The notes under the pieces were generated by a model. The model did no database searches. It was not told where the DNA came from and saw nothing but the letters and a program-made list of their open reading frames with translations. A stretch of DNA of 64,000 bases from Dryas octopetala. Lineage: Eukaryota > Streptophyta > Magnoliopsida > Rosales > Rosaceae. Where the stretch lies: positions 30,862,698-30,926,697 of the forward strand of contig OY992833.1 in the NCBI GenBank assembly GCA_963921425.1. Reading direction: 5' to 3'. The translations under genes were made by a program, and so were the position numbers. Below are positions 46,498 through 58,138 of the stretch, in pieces (positions within the stretch are counted from its first letter, which is position 1; the number at the start of each line of letters is the position of its first letter).

Positions 46498-47587
46498 TCA
46501 TGAATAGTCTTCAGGTTCGGCAAATGGGTACTTCAAAAACCCAGCTTTAACTTGGTCTGGATCTTCTGGCGTAGACCAAGGGTACTTCATGGATGGATCC
46601 CTTGGGAACTTCCTGAAGTTCAGAAATGGTGCCCAAAGAAGTACACTGCACAATGGAAGAAAAACAATTGAATTGTTGTGGTTCAACTTTAAAGCTCAAT
46701 TCTAATGTGCTTAGCAATAGATAATGTAAAAAAAAAAAAAAAAAAAACAGGATGGGATGGTAAGTAGGATTAAGATAATGAGATTCAGATGGCAACCAAA
46801 TTGAAATTGCGAAAAGTTTCTAGTTTAGAAGAATCGAGAAACCCAAGTGGAAACAGAGCCACTCACCCAGGAAAGAAGAGGAAGACAAACATGAACTGAA
46901 AATACATCTCTAAGAGATTCCTCTTATACCATCTTATCCGAAGCCAGTTCATGATGATTGGCTGCAATCACAGAAATGTGCTTCTTTGTAAGTTCATTGA
47001 CAATCATTAAGAAAGCACAATATATATATATATATATATATATAAAGAAAGCATAAATAGATGAAGAAATTTACTTACTGGCATGATAAGGAAGTACCAG
47101 AAGGCAACAATTCCCAATTGTATTAAAGTCCATGTAAAATCTTCCTCATAGTTGACACCAGTGACAGCAAATGCAGGCTGCTCAATCTGCTTAGAGAGTT
47201 CCCATTTTAAGTTTAAAACTAATAATCAAAAAGGATAACCAGGATTAGAAGAAGAAGCAAAGATGATCAGTGTCTTACAGTGGCCAATAGTGCTCCAACT
47301 TGAATTGCTAAACTAGATTTCTTTAGGTGGAAAGATTCAATTTGATTTTGAATGATGCTTGCAACTATCTGTATTAAAAAAAAAAAAGATTGGGACATGT
47401 TTACTTTTCTGAAAGAAAAAAAAAGTGACCGGAATTTGGAAAGAAGAAAGAAAGCATATACCTTTTCAGGCTTGGCATGGTGGGACTGTCTGTGTTTACA
47501 AGTAATTGGGAGGGAAGCTCTACGTGGAGGATGGCCAAGGAGAGAAGGCAAAGCCTGGGGGATTTGGAAGGTGAAGGAACAGCTCAT
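46498..47587 (-). CDS. ndhL: NAD(P)H-quinone oxidoreductase subunit L, chloroplastic (NdhL)
   Basis: Five exons: 47587-47462, 47368-47279, 47186-47079, 46961-46867 and 46645-46498. They total 567 nt (188 aa), phases closed. A plastid transit-like N-terminus (SFTFQIPQALPSLLGHPPRR) is followed by the mature part: LKKSSLAIQVGALLATIE, then two hydrophobic membrane spans (LIQLGIVAFWYFLIMPPIIM and YFQFMFVFLFFPGVLLWAPF) around the basic loop NWLRIRWYKRN. The C-terminal tail FRKFPRDPSMKYPWSTPEDP is typical of NdhL (CRR23 in Arabidopsis). It belongs to the membrane-linked part of subcomplex A of the chloroplast NDH complex, in cyclic electron flow around photosystem I. Length is close to the Arabidopsis protein. 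Intron 3 carries a (TA)n tract at 47023-47044. Confidence 0.95.
47023..47044. repeat. (TA)n microsatellite in ndhL intron 3
   Basis: About 22 nt of alternating TA between exons 3 and 4. Confidence 0.8.
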
Positions 47588-47754
47588 TTCTTATCTTTAT
47601 GAATTCAGTTTCATGGCACAAAATAATGCATGGAATTCCTTAACGAATAAATTGAACTAAAAGAACAATTAAGAAAATTAAATATTATTTCGAATATTTA
47701 GGGGGTACCACGTGTCCACTAAGATTCAATCAAGTCCACTCGCATAGTTATTTA

Positions 47755-48445
47755 GTCCCAGTTTGGAATTGCGGTAGAGGACCTAAAAGTTGCTGCGGAT
47801 GACAATTCTCAATCACCTATATCAGTTTTGGTGTTTGGTAAAAAAATAAAAAACTGCTTTCCCCCACAATTCTCAACTTCCCACAGCAAAAACAGAAAGC
47901 AGATTTCTAAGTGCTTTTGAAAACTGCAGTGAATCACAACAATAATGAATATTTTATTTTACCCATACTACCCTTATTGATTTTTATAATTTATATTTAT
48001 TTATTTTAAATTAAAAAATATGTTCATTGTTAGTTATATTTTATATTGTAATAATTAATTATGATATTTTATTTGTACGATTAAAATTATAATATACTTA
48101 AAAAAATAATAGGAATACTTATTTAATAATGTTGTTCTTAAAAAAAATTAATGCTAACAAAAATTTGTAGCCACAAATTTTAAAAATAAGTAAAAAAACA
48201 TTTTAGTTTTACCAAACAAATAATTAAAATACACTTTCAGCATCATGTCCATTTTAGTAATTATACACAGTCACAACACTTTTACATTAACATTTACCAA
48301 ACATTTTGATATTATTTTTTGCACTCACAACACTTTTGAAAACATAGTTTATCAAACACTCAACTGCTTTACTTTACAGCTGACTTTACTTCACAGCTGT
48401 TTTACTTCACAGTTGTTTTTTCTCACAGCAATACCAAACTGGCCC
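47755..48445. mobile_element. Tourist-like (PIF/Harbinger) MITE, 691 bp
   Basis: The ends are GTCCCAGTTTGGAATTGCGG and CAGCAATACCAAACTGGCCC, imperfect inverts. TTA flanks both sides (47752-47754 and 48446-48448), as PIF/Harbinger elements produce. Internal arms contain GAAAACTGCAGTGA and CACAGCTGTTTTACTTCACAG-type repeats. No transposase. It lies in the shared upstream region of ndhL (minus) and the armadillo-repeat gene (plus). Confidence 0.75.
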
Positions 48446-48920
48446 TTAATAGTTTTGAAAAAATCTAAATGTACCCAGCGGATTTGCTATTTGTACCCTT
48501 TTACAATTTTTATTTTTCTTTTGGTAAAAACCCTTCATTTTCTCCTCAAAGTTAAAAAAGCTGTAAAGATAAATAAACATGTTAATATAAGTATATAACT
48601 AATAAATTAATTAGATTACGATCGTATAATCTACATAAATTTAAATTAATAAAAAAATAATACAAATGAACACGAGTTAATTGCCACTTCTAAAAATATT
48701 TGTCCAAAAAACAAAGAGGGAGAAAAAGAAGGAAATCCCTTTAATAATTTTGAGGAAAATGATCCCCAAATACCTTCCAAAAAAAAAAAAAAAAAAAAAA
48801 ACCTAAAAAGCAGACCATGGATGGAAGGATCGAGTGCTGACAAGAATCCCAGAACTGGGAAAGCTGTTCTAAGACCCCAAAACTGACAGCAACTTCCAAT
48901 TTCTGTTTGCTTGAGCCAAA
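48446..48920. other. Upstream region of the armadillo-repeat gene
   Basis: AT-rich sequence with a poly-A run at 48780-48800. It should contain the promoter and leader of the gene starting at 48921. No separate gene seen. Confidence 0.5.
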
Positions 48921-51900
48921 ATGTTGGCCTCGGCAGTCCAAGCCCCGTTGACAGTGAAGCTACCTCATCTCCTCCAACCTTTATCCTCCTCAAACACCCA
49001 CATGGAAGCCATTGCAGTTGGAACCACAGGACCCAGAAACAGAAGGCCAAGACTCTTTTTCTTTTCGACCCATTTTCAAAGCCTCAATCCCAAATCACGC
49101 TCTCACCGTTCAGTCCTCACAAGGGTCACTAGTGATGGTGATGCCACCCCGCAACAGTATACACCTACTGTAAGTTCTCATCTCTCATTTTTGAGAATTT
49201 TTGTCCACCTACAGTATACACCTATTATCAGAAATTATTGTTTCAGTGATTGGTATATTCATGGGGATGACAACTGTTTATTTGATTCTTGCCCACTTTA
49301 TATTTTTCAGGATATGGAAGAAAGAGAGAGTACTTCTTCCAATATTGGTGATAGTTATGTTGCCTTGTTTATTCGGATGCTTGGGCTGGACCATGATTCT
49401 CTTGATAGAGAACAGGCAATAGTGGCACTCTGGAAATATGCACTTGGAGGGAAGAAGTATATTGATGCCATTATGCAATTTCCTGGCTGCATAAATCTCA
49501 CTGTAAACCTACTAAGATCAGAGGCCAGTTCTACATGTGAAGCTGCTGCTGGGCTTTTAAGGTCAATATCTCTAGTTAATTCATATAGAGATTTGGTTGC
49601 ACAAAGTGGAGCAATTGAAGAGATATCTGCCTTGCTAAATCGACCTTCCTTGACTCCTGAGGTATTGGATGATGGGTATCTTATCCTCGGAATTTCTCTT
49701 CGCATGTTTCTTGATGTAGAAAAGTGAGGTAGGTTGTTACTTGTTATGACATTTATGCAGGTGAAGGAGCAAGCTATATGTACTCTGTGGAACTTGTCTG
49801 TAGATGAGAAGTTCAGAATGAAAATTGCAAACAGTGATACCTTGCCATTGCTTATTAAGTCCATGGATGATGAGGACATAAAGGTGAAGGAAGCAGCAGG
49901 AGGGGTTTTGGCAAATTTGGCATTAAGCCACTTTAATCACAGCATTATGGTCGAAGCAGGTGTTATACCAAAATTGGTGAGACTTCCTCTGCCATTCTTT
50001 GTTACTAGTAGGATTTAGTTTTCAAATTGGATCAAATGGCTTAAGTTAAGTATGCTGGTTTTAATTGTCAGTGGTGATATATAATAGTTGATTTGGGATT
50101 ATCTTATATACGCATTAAACAAATGTTGAGAAATTCAATTTTGAATATCACAGTTAGGAATGCCCTATTTTTTAATTCTTGATTTTGATATGTAGAGATT
50201 ATTTCCCTGATATTAATACAGGCAAAGCTCTTAAGCACTGACATTGAAGGATCTAAAATAATTAGAAAGGAGGCAAGAAATGCTTTGTTAGAACTATGTA
50301 AGGATGAATATTATAGAATTACTATCATTGAGGAAGGTCTGGTTCCAGTCCCCATGATTGGTGCAGCTGCATATAAGTCCTTCAGACCAGGTTTGCATTC
50401 ATGGCCTAGTTTACCAGATGGTACAGAGATTGAACAGACTTCTAAAACTCCTTCCAGGTTTGGTGCCTCTGAATTACTCCTTGGATTAAATGTTGATGAC
50501 AAGAATGTAAACATAGAGGAAGCCAAAATGAATGCAATAGTTGGACGGACACAGCAACAGTTTCTTGCTCGTATTGGGGCCATTGAAATGGAAGATGAAA
50601 AGAAACAATCTGAATTGGAAACTGGTCTACAACTCACACTTTTGCCATGGATGGATGGTGTGGCTAGATTGGTGTTGATTCTTGGACTTGAAGATGAGTC
50701 AGCAATAGCTAGAGCTGCAGAGGCAATTGCTGATGCATCTATCAATGAACATTTACGGATAGCATTCAAGGAAGCTGGGGCAATTAAGCCTTTAGTTCGG
50801 CTTCTAGACTGTAAGAATGATGCTGTCAGACTGGCTGTAACTCGAGCTCTAGAGAGGTTGTCTGTCAGGTACTTAATCGTTCACCATTTTCAAGTCTCTG
50901 GTTCTGGGTTTATCATAATAAAAAGAAAATTCTTTTTAAAAACTAAAGAAAATCATACTTGAGGTGAATGAAAATTACATGTTTGACATGAAATACTTTG
51001 AATTAATATGATCTTGTTTTAGTTGATGCAGCAATGGTGTTTGCCAAATAATTGAAGCTGAAGGTGTTATAGATCCTTTGATTAATGTTTTAAAGCAAGC
51101 AGAGATCTCTGGAATCTTGATGGAAAAGGTCATTCATTATGTTTTTTTATGTCTATCCGCAAATCTTCTGGGAAATGATTCTATTTAAGTTGATCACGTG
51201 AATAATTGCTGCAATGCAGACCTTGGATATTCTCGCCCGGATCTTAGATCCTAGTAAAGAAATGAAGTCAAAGGTTGGTCAGCTGTTTCTTCACAACATG
51301 TTCAAAAACTTTTAGTTATTAATTGACTTACCAATGATGTTCATTCATTCCAGTTTTATGATGGACCAGTAAATGGGTCAAAAAAGGGATCGGATGCAGC
51401 AAGAGATCCTTATGGTTCCATAGGAATAACTGGAGATATAGAAAATCCCAGGTCTCATTCCCCCCTCCCTCCCCTCCCTTCAAATTTTGAGTTCCATTTT
51501 GTTGCAGAAATGCTGTGTAATTATCAAAACCTTTTTTCTCGATTATATTATATATGTTTTTAGGTTGAAAGTTATCCTATTATAGCTTCATGTACTCTTC
51601 CATGTTAGGGTGAAAGATTATTCTCAAGCACTGGATATGTATAAGAAGTTTCAGATAGATTTGTGTTTTATCTGATAAGTCTAAGCATATGATATGGTTG
51701 AAATTCTGGTAAAGCTCCCCATAGAAGTAATCTTGTATCCGATTCTGTTGATAATCTTCTGCCCCAAACCTGTTCTTCTTTATTGGCCTGACTGGCCCAG
51801 ATTGCTATGTGGTAACGATATTTTTCAGTAGGTTCTTGGAAATTTGAATGCATACAGTAATATATTTTTCAGGTTGGACCTGTTATTTTTTTATCAATTT

Positions 51901-53129
51901 AACTGATTTTTTCCTATAACGAATCTGCAATCCTGGAAAGTAACTCATATACCTTTTTATATATTTTGGAAATACAATGTAGGGAAAATGTGCTCAACTC
52001 TGCAGTTATCGCTCGGCTCGTTGAAATTTTGAAGACCCCAACCCCAAGATTACAAGGAAAAGCTGCTTCAATCCTCGAATTCTGTACAGTTATTGACCCA
52101 AGCATGGACACCATCATTTCAGTGGATATAGAATGTGCTTTGGATCTTGTTTTCCAACAAGTTGAAGGTATTGGAATTCTATTCCTCTATAGTAAAAACT
52201 GTGAAATATATGTATGCTTTATGCAATTGCAATGAACCTTATTTGGAAATTAGTTATATGCCTAATTGGGCATGGAGAGCACTAATGTATTGGTTCTTCA
52301 GCTTGTAGGCACGAATTCCTCTGAAATAAAAACTACAATTGTTTTTATTTAAACTGGAAAAAGATTATTTGATTTACTATAGAAGATTGGGTGTAGAAAC
52401 TGAAATATTGTTTATTCTATGGTACTAAGACGTAAGAATAGTGTTTGTGTTCAGATTTGATTTTTGTTTTTGGTATGTGGTAATTTAGCAGACATGGAAT
52501 CTGAAGGAGATGATCGGCAGCCAGAAAAATATGCCCTTGAAGTTGAAGAAGCCGGTCTTGTTATATCAGCAGCCTCCCGGTTTTTAACAAAACTGCTGGA
52601 CTCTAAGAAGTTCTGCCAAAAAATAGATTCCGCCCATTTCATCAAATTGCTCAGTGATACCCTGAAGTCTGATATTCCCCTTCACAAGAAAGATTGGGTT
52701 GCTGCTTGTTTAGTGAAACTTGGTTCTCTTTCTGGTCCCAGACTAGATTTTGAGGACCCAATCAACATGGAAGTAACTCTCCATGAGACCATTCCAAGAC
52801 TCATGGAGCAGATCAAAACCTCTCTCTCCCCGGAAGTAAAGGAATATGCTGTTGTTGAACTCAGCAGAATAATCTCGGAAGGGGTGGTTGATTCCACTCA
52901 AGCTGTTGCTTCACAGGGAGGAATATTTCCTTTAGTGAAACTGATTGAAGAAGGGAGTGAGAGGGCCATTGAAGCATGCTTGGTGATACTGTATAATCTG
53001 AGCATGGACAGTGAGAATCATTCGGCAATTGTAGCTGCTGGAGCAGTGCCGGTTTTGAGGAGAATTGTTCTATCACAAAGACCCCAGTGGACATGGGCAC
53101 TTCATCTGCTGAGGACTCTACCTACATGA
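48921..53129 (+). CDS. Armadillo-repeat protein, probably plastid-targeted
   Basis: Nine exons: 48921-49169, 49311-49661, 49761-49976, 50222-50868, 51032-51128, 51220-51273, 51354-51451, 51983-52167 and 52492-53129. Total 2535 nt (844 aa), phases closed. The N-terminal 80 residues are rich in Ser, Arg and Pro with almost no acid, like a transit peptide. Armadillo-like repeats fill most of the rest, for example EQAICTLWNLSVDEKFRMKI, EAAGGVLANLALSHFNHSIM, AIKPLVRLLDCKNDAVRLAV and the final ERAIEACLVILYNLSMDSEN. Such repeats form a superhelix that binds other proteins. Partners are unknown; it looks like Arabidopsis At1g23180 (from memory). The last intron ends in TAGCAG, allowing two acceptors one codon apart. 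Retaining intron 2 would end the protein early (stop at 49725). Confidence 0.9.
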
Positions 53130-53794
53130 GGAGACGGTGCCAAACTTTATAATTATGAGATAGTTTTTCTTCAATTTTTTTCATGTTTGCTCTGTTCTGT
53201 AGCCACTGAAGAGTGTATACATCACAGTGATACCTTTCACCCAAAAGGTTTATAAAATTTAATGAAATCTACCTTATTTTGAAAGGTTTGCTTGATTCCC
53301 TTGGTGAAATTCAATTCTTGTAGTACCAGGGCAGTTGATGCCCCTATTACATGCTTTGATTGCAATTGAATTTCTTGTCCATGCCAATATGCCATAAGGA
53401 TATAAAGGTTTTTTTTGTTAAGTTTACACCTCAGATGATGATGAGATTGTTGGATTTGTTATGAGCCAACGAGATTATTTCAGTCATTTTAAAGAACTTT
53501 GGGCATGCTATTTATGCGAGTATATGGCACAAGCATGTTATTTTAAAGTAATTAATCAGGGTGAAAATCTACCAACCAACTATTGGTCCAAGTGAATTTT
53601 CTCTCCACATGACTTCGAATCTCAATCTCCCAAAAAATTATTATTTTGTTTGTTTTCTGCTGTTATTCCGATTTTACATTACTTAAATTTTCTGAAGATA
53701 TCTATCAGTTAAGCAAACGAACATAACTGTGCTGGTAACCACCACTCCCAGAAAGAATTGACAGTTGATAACTTGAGACGCGCCACCACCCATC
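53130..53794. other. Intergenic region upstream of CRR3
   Basis: It should contain the 3' UTR of the armadillo-repeat gene and the CRR3 promoter. No gene or clear repeat seen. Confidence 0.5.
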
Positions 53795-55103
53795 ATGTCT
53801 AGCTTATCCTCTTGCCTGTCCCTAAACCTTGCTCATGCTTCTCTTCCCAACAACAATGATTCGCCACTGCCACGGAAGCCGCCACCACCACCACCTCTCC
53901 AAGCCAATACCACCAGACCTCCCAATCCCCTGCGCAGTGGGAACAATACCACGACACCTCTACCAATAAAGAAGCGGCAATACCGCCAGCAACGCAAGCC
54001 AAGGCAGCCTTCCGTCATCGAAATCGAACGTGCTATTGGTGCCGGAAGGTTCCGCGATGCTGACCCCATGTATGATACTTATCTGAAAATGGGTTCCATT
54101 CTTCTGCATTTTATGATACTTATCTGAAAATGGGTTTTCCTGCTTTACATATAATGCTGCTCTTTTATTGATTGTTATTTGAAAATGTGTTTGGCTAATT
54201 TTGAGGACATATCATGAGTTTGTGGTTCAGAATGTTGAGGTTTTCTGTGGTACAATATTCAGGGATTTGGAAGACCAAAAGAAAGCTAAGTTCGACATGT
54301 CTTTGATGAACTTTCCCAGCAAGTTTGAAGGGCCAGTGGAGAAGAAGCTTCGTGAGACAGGAGAGTGGGTAACCAATAAAACTGAAAGAGGGTTCCGTAT
54401 GAATGGTAATCGTACATACTTGATTATATTCTTCTCATTTAATTTCTTTGCAATTAAGCTGATGGTTTGGTATCGTCTGATCACACATGTATAGAACAAA
54501 ACCTTAATTTTGAAAGTGAGTTATCAAATGCATTCATCTGTCTGTGCCAAGAATAATGCTGGTGGATGGATCTGAGTAACTTCACCTATCTATCTACCTG
54601 TCAGCCGTTTGTCTTTTTTGTTTTGAAGTCTTGGATCCCACAGTTCCTGAAACCATGTGATTCACATAACAACCTTTGAAGAGACATGCTTAGAATCAAT
54701 GGACTTACATATTGAACAATACCAATGAATGATCTTCAACAAGAGTTGTCATCTATTTTTTTTTCCTGTTTCATCTGGGATTGTCCGCAACTTTGACATG
54801 TCTCTTTTATACACTGGGTTAGGTGAACATGTTCATCATCAATTTCTAGCTAGGAAGTTACTGTAATTGCATTTGATTACATAAAGATTTGCAGGACAGT
54901 GAATCGATACTAGAGTGAACATCCAAGATTCAAGAACAATTCAAATCTTCTACTCATGTTATCTTTTTGGTTTTGTTTTTGAAGGCAAAAAAGTTCTGAA
55001 GTTTGTGTTTATGTGGCTACTACCAATTTGGAGTTTCTCAATCCTAGTGGCCTCTGGAACCATCAAGCTAAATACCCCACTTCTTGATGACCTGTTTATG
55101 TGA
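53795..55103 (+). CDS. CRR3: Probable NAD(P)H dehydrogenase subunit CRR3, chloroplastic
   Basis: Three exons: 53795-54069, 54263-54405 and 54985-55103, giving 537 nt (178 aa) with closed phases (CCC AT|GT, AAT G|GT). A Ser- and Pro-rich transit-like N-terminus (LSSCLSLNLAHASLPNN, a run of seven prolines) leads into SVIEIERAIGAGRFRD. Exon 2 encodes KAKFDMSLMNFPSKFEGPVE. The last exon encodes one membrane span, FMWLLPIWSFSILVASGTIK, and the ending NTPLLDDLFM. This is CRR3 (chlororespiratory reduction 3; At2g01590 from memory, 174 aa), needed to accumulate the chloroplast NDH complex in the thylakoid. Intron 1 has a short internal repeat (ATGATACTTATCTGAAAATG at about 54071 and 54113). Exon 3 lies in a tandemly duplicated block and recurs intact at 58020-58138. 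Confidence 0.93.
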
Positions 55104-56858
55104 ACTTAAGCTTGTCAGTGAAACTCTACTTCAATATATAAATGCTCTTTGCAGATCATTAGTAGGGGCTCAGCTGTGTAAATTAAAGACCTTCTGGTTT
55201 ACAGCATCTTATCAATTCATTCTTAATTTCTTGTACAGCAAGGTCATTACCTTCCACGGAATGTAATTTACTATGCAAAACAATCGCCTGTTGAAAATTA
55301 TGTCTTGGTGTCATTGTAATTTATTTACTTTAAGGCACTTTTGGGCCTTTGGCTCATCTTTAGAGTTTAGACCACATGGTCCTATATATAATGACTGACG
55401 CAGACGCTTGTTCTTCCCTGACCTCCTTCAAGAGTTGATAAATGATATAAATTGGTTTCTTGGTAGGCGGACCACCTAAATATTTTCCTGGTCAAATCTT
55501 TTTGTTTCTTGATAATTTTCTGTTCAACAGTTCTAGATGCAGAATCTTTGGGAACCATATATATGTATATATTATAATATTTAAAAAAAAAAAAAACAAA
55601 GGTCAATCTTGTTCTTAAAAATTAAACCAAGCTGGCAATGAGCAGGAGAGCAAGATGCACGTGCAGCTTATCTTTCATATTCTCTTTTCTGTTGGTCCAG
55701 CTATTCTTGTTCTTTCTTGATTACTTGTTTCTCAGAAACTACTATATGAATATTTTCTTTTAACAAATTGTAGGAATATATATGGTGGAATTAATGAATG
55801 GGTAGATGAAATTATTTTTCATTTGTTCCACAATATTTTCGCTTGAAATTTACCTCTAAGTACTGACTATGGTACTTATTCTTATTAAAAAATACAAAAC
55901 AAAAAACTTGTACACATTTAAGAAATTTTAAGTTCGAATAACTTCCCTGAATAAAAAGATAAAATTAAAACCAGACATATAATATAAGTAAATTTCAGTC
56001 TATGCACCTTTTGTCTCTATATCATTCGTCACTTACAATTTTTTCCATACAATATGAGAAGGCCAAAGATAGAAGTAGTGTGGTAAATGTGCATATAAAA
56101 TTAATAAATACTATAACATAATACAAGTATACTGTATACATGCCCATTTTATTGGGTGATTTTTCAAATAATTTTATTTAAAGAATTTATCAAGGGATTT
56201 ACTCTATATAGTATTTCAACGATTTGAACGGTCTATTTTTTAAGTGTATATTCAAAAATCATCCTTGCAATAAATTAGACAAATCGGAACTATTAAACTA
56301 TCAAATTTTAATAAAATAAATAAATGAACAAATATTTTCAATAAACACTTAAAATTGTAACTACTTAATTAACGGTTAAATAATTTTCAATTGATCTAAT
56401 TTTTTACAATAACAATTTTTCTATGTAGAAAAAAAATAGACGATTTCGTCAAAATACAATGTGAAGTGAATCCCAAATTAGCTTATTTAGAGAATCCCTC
56501 AGTATAAAAGGGTTTATATAAATACCTTATTTGAGGAATCCTCAGTGTATAACTGTATATATACGTTACTTGTATGGTGGTAAATGTGGGACTATATCCT
56601 ACTATTATTATATGTCAATGATGACGCACACCGACGTAGGGGCCGCCAAGAGCCATCCAATCTCCAGTTCCACAAAAAAAATAAAAAAATAAATAAAAAA
56701 ACGTAATAAAAGAATAAAACGGAAAAAACGAATAGCGACGACGCCGTTCCAACGCGTCTCTCTTTTTCTGCTTTGCAGGCTGTCTTTCTTGAAGTCCTTT
56801 ATTCATATTTCTTCATCAAAATTGCTTGGGTTTCCTCTCTCTTCCTTCCCCAAAGCAT

Positions 56859-56905
<47 letters not shown>

Positions 56906-56980
56906 GGTCTGAGAGACAGGTCACTGTATTCTCTTTAGAGAGAGAAACCACCGCGATCTGAGTGGTGAAGGAGTAGAGAA
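55104..56980 (+). other. CRR3 3' region and first copy of the clathrin assembly gene promoter
   Basis: AT-rich intergenic DNA with no gene. A TATAAAAG motif (56503-56510) about 470 bp before the ATG at 56981 is the candidate TATA box. A (GA)n tract at 56861-56901 lies in the probable 5' leader. The whole stretch recurs at 58139-60019. Confidence 0.6.
56861..56901 (+). repeat. (GA)n microsatellite, unit 1 leader
   Basis: About 41 nt of GA repeat, 80 nt before the ATG. The copy in unit 2 (59895-59941) is about 6 nt longer. GA/CT tracts in 5' leaders are common in plants. Confidence 0.85.
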
Positions 56981-57497
56981 ATGGGGACGCTTCAGACGTG
57001 GAGAAAAGCCTATGGCGCTCTCAAAGACACCACCAAAGTCGGCCTCGCCCACGTCAACAGCGATTACGCGGTACCATTCCTTTCTCTTTTTATTTAATCA
57101 ATCAATTCAAAAACCAAAAAAAAGAAAAAGATATAGATTCTTGATTGATATCTAAATTGGATTTTGATTTTGGGTTTCCTTGGGTTTGTTTTCTAAGAAT
57201 AGGATTTGGATGTTGCTATAGTCAAAGCCACTAACCACGTCGAGTGCCCGCCCAAAGAGAGACACCTCAGAAGTCAGTCCTTTTTCTTCTTTTCTATTTC
57301 TGGTTGTCAGATCCATTCCTTTTTCCAATTCTATTATCGAACGAGTCGCTGAATTTTGAGAAATATGTGTGATTTTTTTGGGGGGTGTGTTGGATGCAGA
57401 AATTCTGATTGCCACGTCGGCAATTCGGCCCCGAGCGGATGTTGCTTATTGCATTCATGCTCTTTCAAGAAGATTGAACAAGACCCATAATTGGACG
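56981..57497 (+). CDS. Duplicated exons 1-3 of the clathrin assembly protein gene (5' partial copy)
   Basis: Exons 56981-57070, 57203-57272 and 57400-57497 encode the same first 86 residues as the complete gene ([20 protein letters not shown] to NKTHNWT). Only one synonymous difference was seen (TCA versus TCT for Ser in exon 3). Exon 4 does not follow; after intron 3 the sequence runs into a second copy of CRR3 exon 3. On its own it would be a truncated gene. But its phase-0 donor at 57498 could splice to exon 4 at 61277 and give the normal protein, so it may work as an alternative promoter and first-exon block. Its promoter (TATAAAAG at 56503) is intact. Confidence 0.8.
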
Positions 57498-58019
57498 GTA
57501 TGCTTATTGCCAAACAATTGCAATGTGATACATTTCAGTTTCAGTTTCTCGAATTTCAATTGGGGTTTGCTTAATATATCTGTTTGCCTTGCCATATTAA
57601 AGTATGTGTCTTGTGTGCGTTTGTGGATCACATTTGAATTTGCTTGGAGTTAGATTTGGTACTTATCAATCCACGCATTTGTGCCTAAGTTACATAATGA
57701 TAGTGGAGTGAAGTATTTAGCATTTGTTGATCCTCTCTTTAGTTTCCATCACAATCATTCTTCACTTTTCCATTTATTTGACTAGATTTTAGTTGGGCAA
57801 ACAAAGTTTCGTTTTAATTCCTTTGTGAAACTATTTAACTATGATGTTGCATAGTAGTTCTGAATTATGAAAGTTTCGCAGAGCCATTATCTCATAAATA
57901 ATTGCATTTGATTACATAAAGATTTGCAGGACAGTGAATCGATACTAGAGTGAACATCCAAGATTCAAGAACAATTCAAATCTTCTACTCATGTTATCTT
58001 TTTGGTTTTGTTTTTGAAG

Positions 58020-58138
58020 GCAAAAAAGTTCTGAAGTTTGTGTTTATGTGGCTACTACCAATTTGGAGTTTCTCAATCCTAGTGGCCTCTGGAACCATCA
58101 AGCTAAATACCCCACTTCTTGATGACCTGTTTATGTGA
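58020..58138 (+). pseudogene. Extra copy of CRR3 exon 3
   Basis: It is identical to 54985-55103, including its acceptor (TTTTTGAAG|GC) and stop codon, but has no CRR3 exons 1-2 of its own. Because the splice site and phase are intact, CRR3 exon 2 could in principle splice to it and yield the same protein with a different 3' UTR. It could also act as a cryptic terminal exon inside transcripts from the first clathrin-gene promoter. Confidence 0.85.

Larger units (their letters stand above)
54870..57904 (+). repeat. Tandem duplication, unit 1 (3035 bp)
   Basis: It starts in CRR3 intron 2 just after TAATTG (54864-54869) and ends with TAATTG (57899-57904) in the position equivalent to intron 3 of the clathrin assembly gene. 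It contains CRR3 exon 3, the intergenic region, and a promoter plus exons 1-3 of the clathrin assembly gene. The offset to unit 2 is 3035 bp in the first half and 3039 after small indels. Confidence 0.97.

Noticed and set aside
49662..49727. Longer armadillo exon 2 ending VEK at 49725
   Set aside because: This reads through a good donor (CCTGAG|GTATTG) into the intron; splicing to 49761 keeps the armadillo repeat going. Intron retention remains possible but is not the main model.
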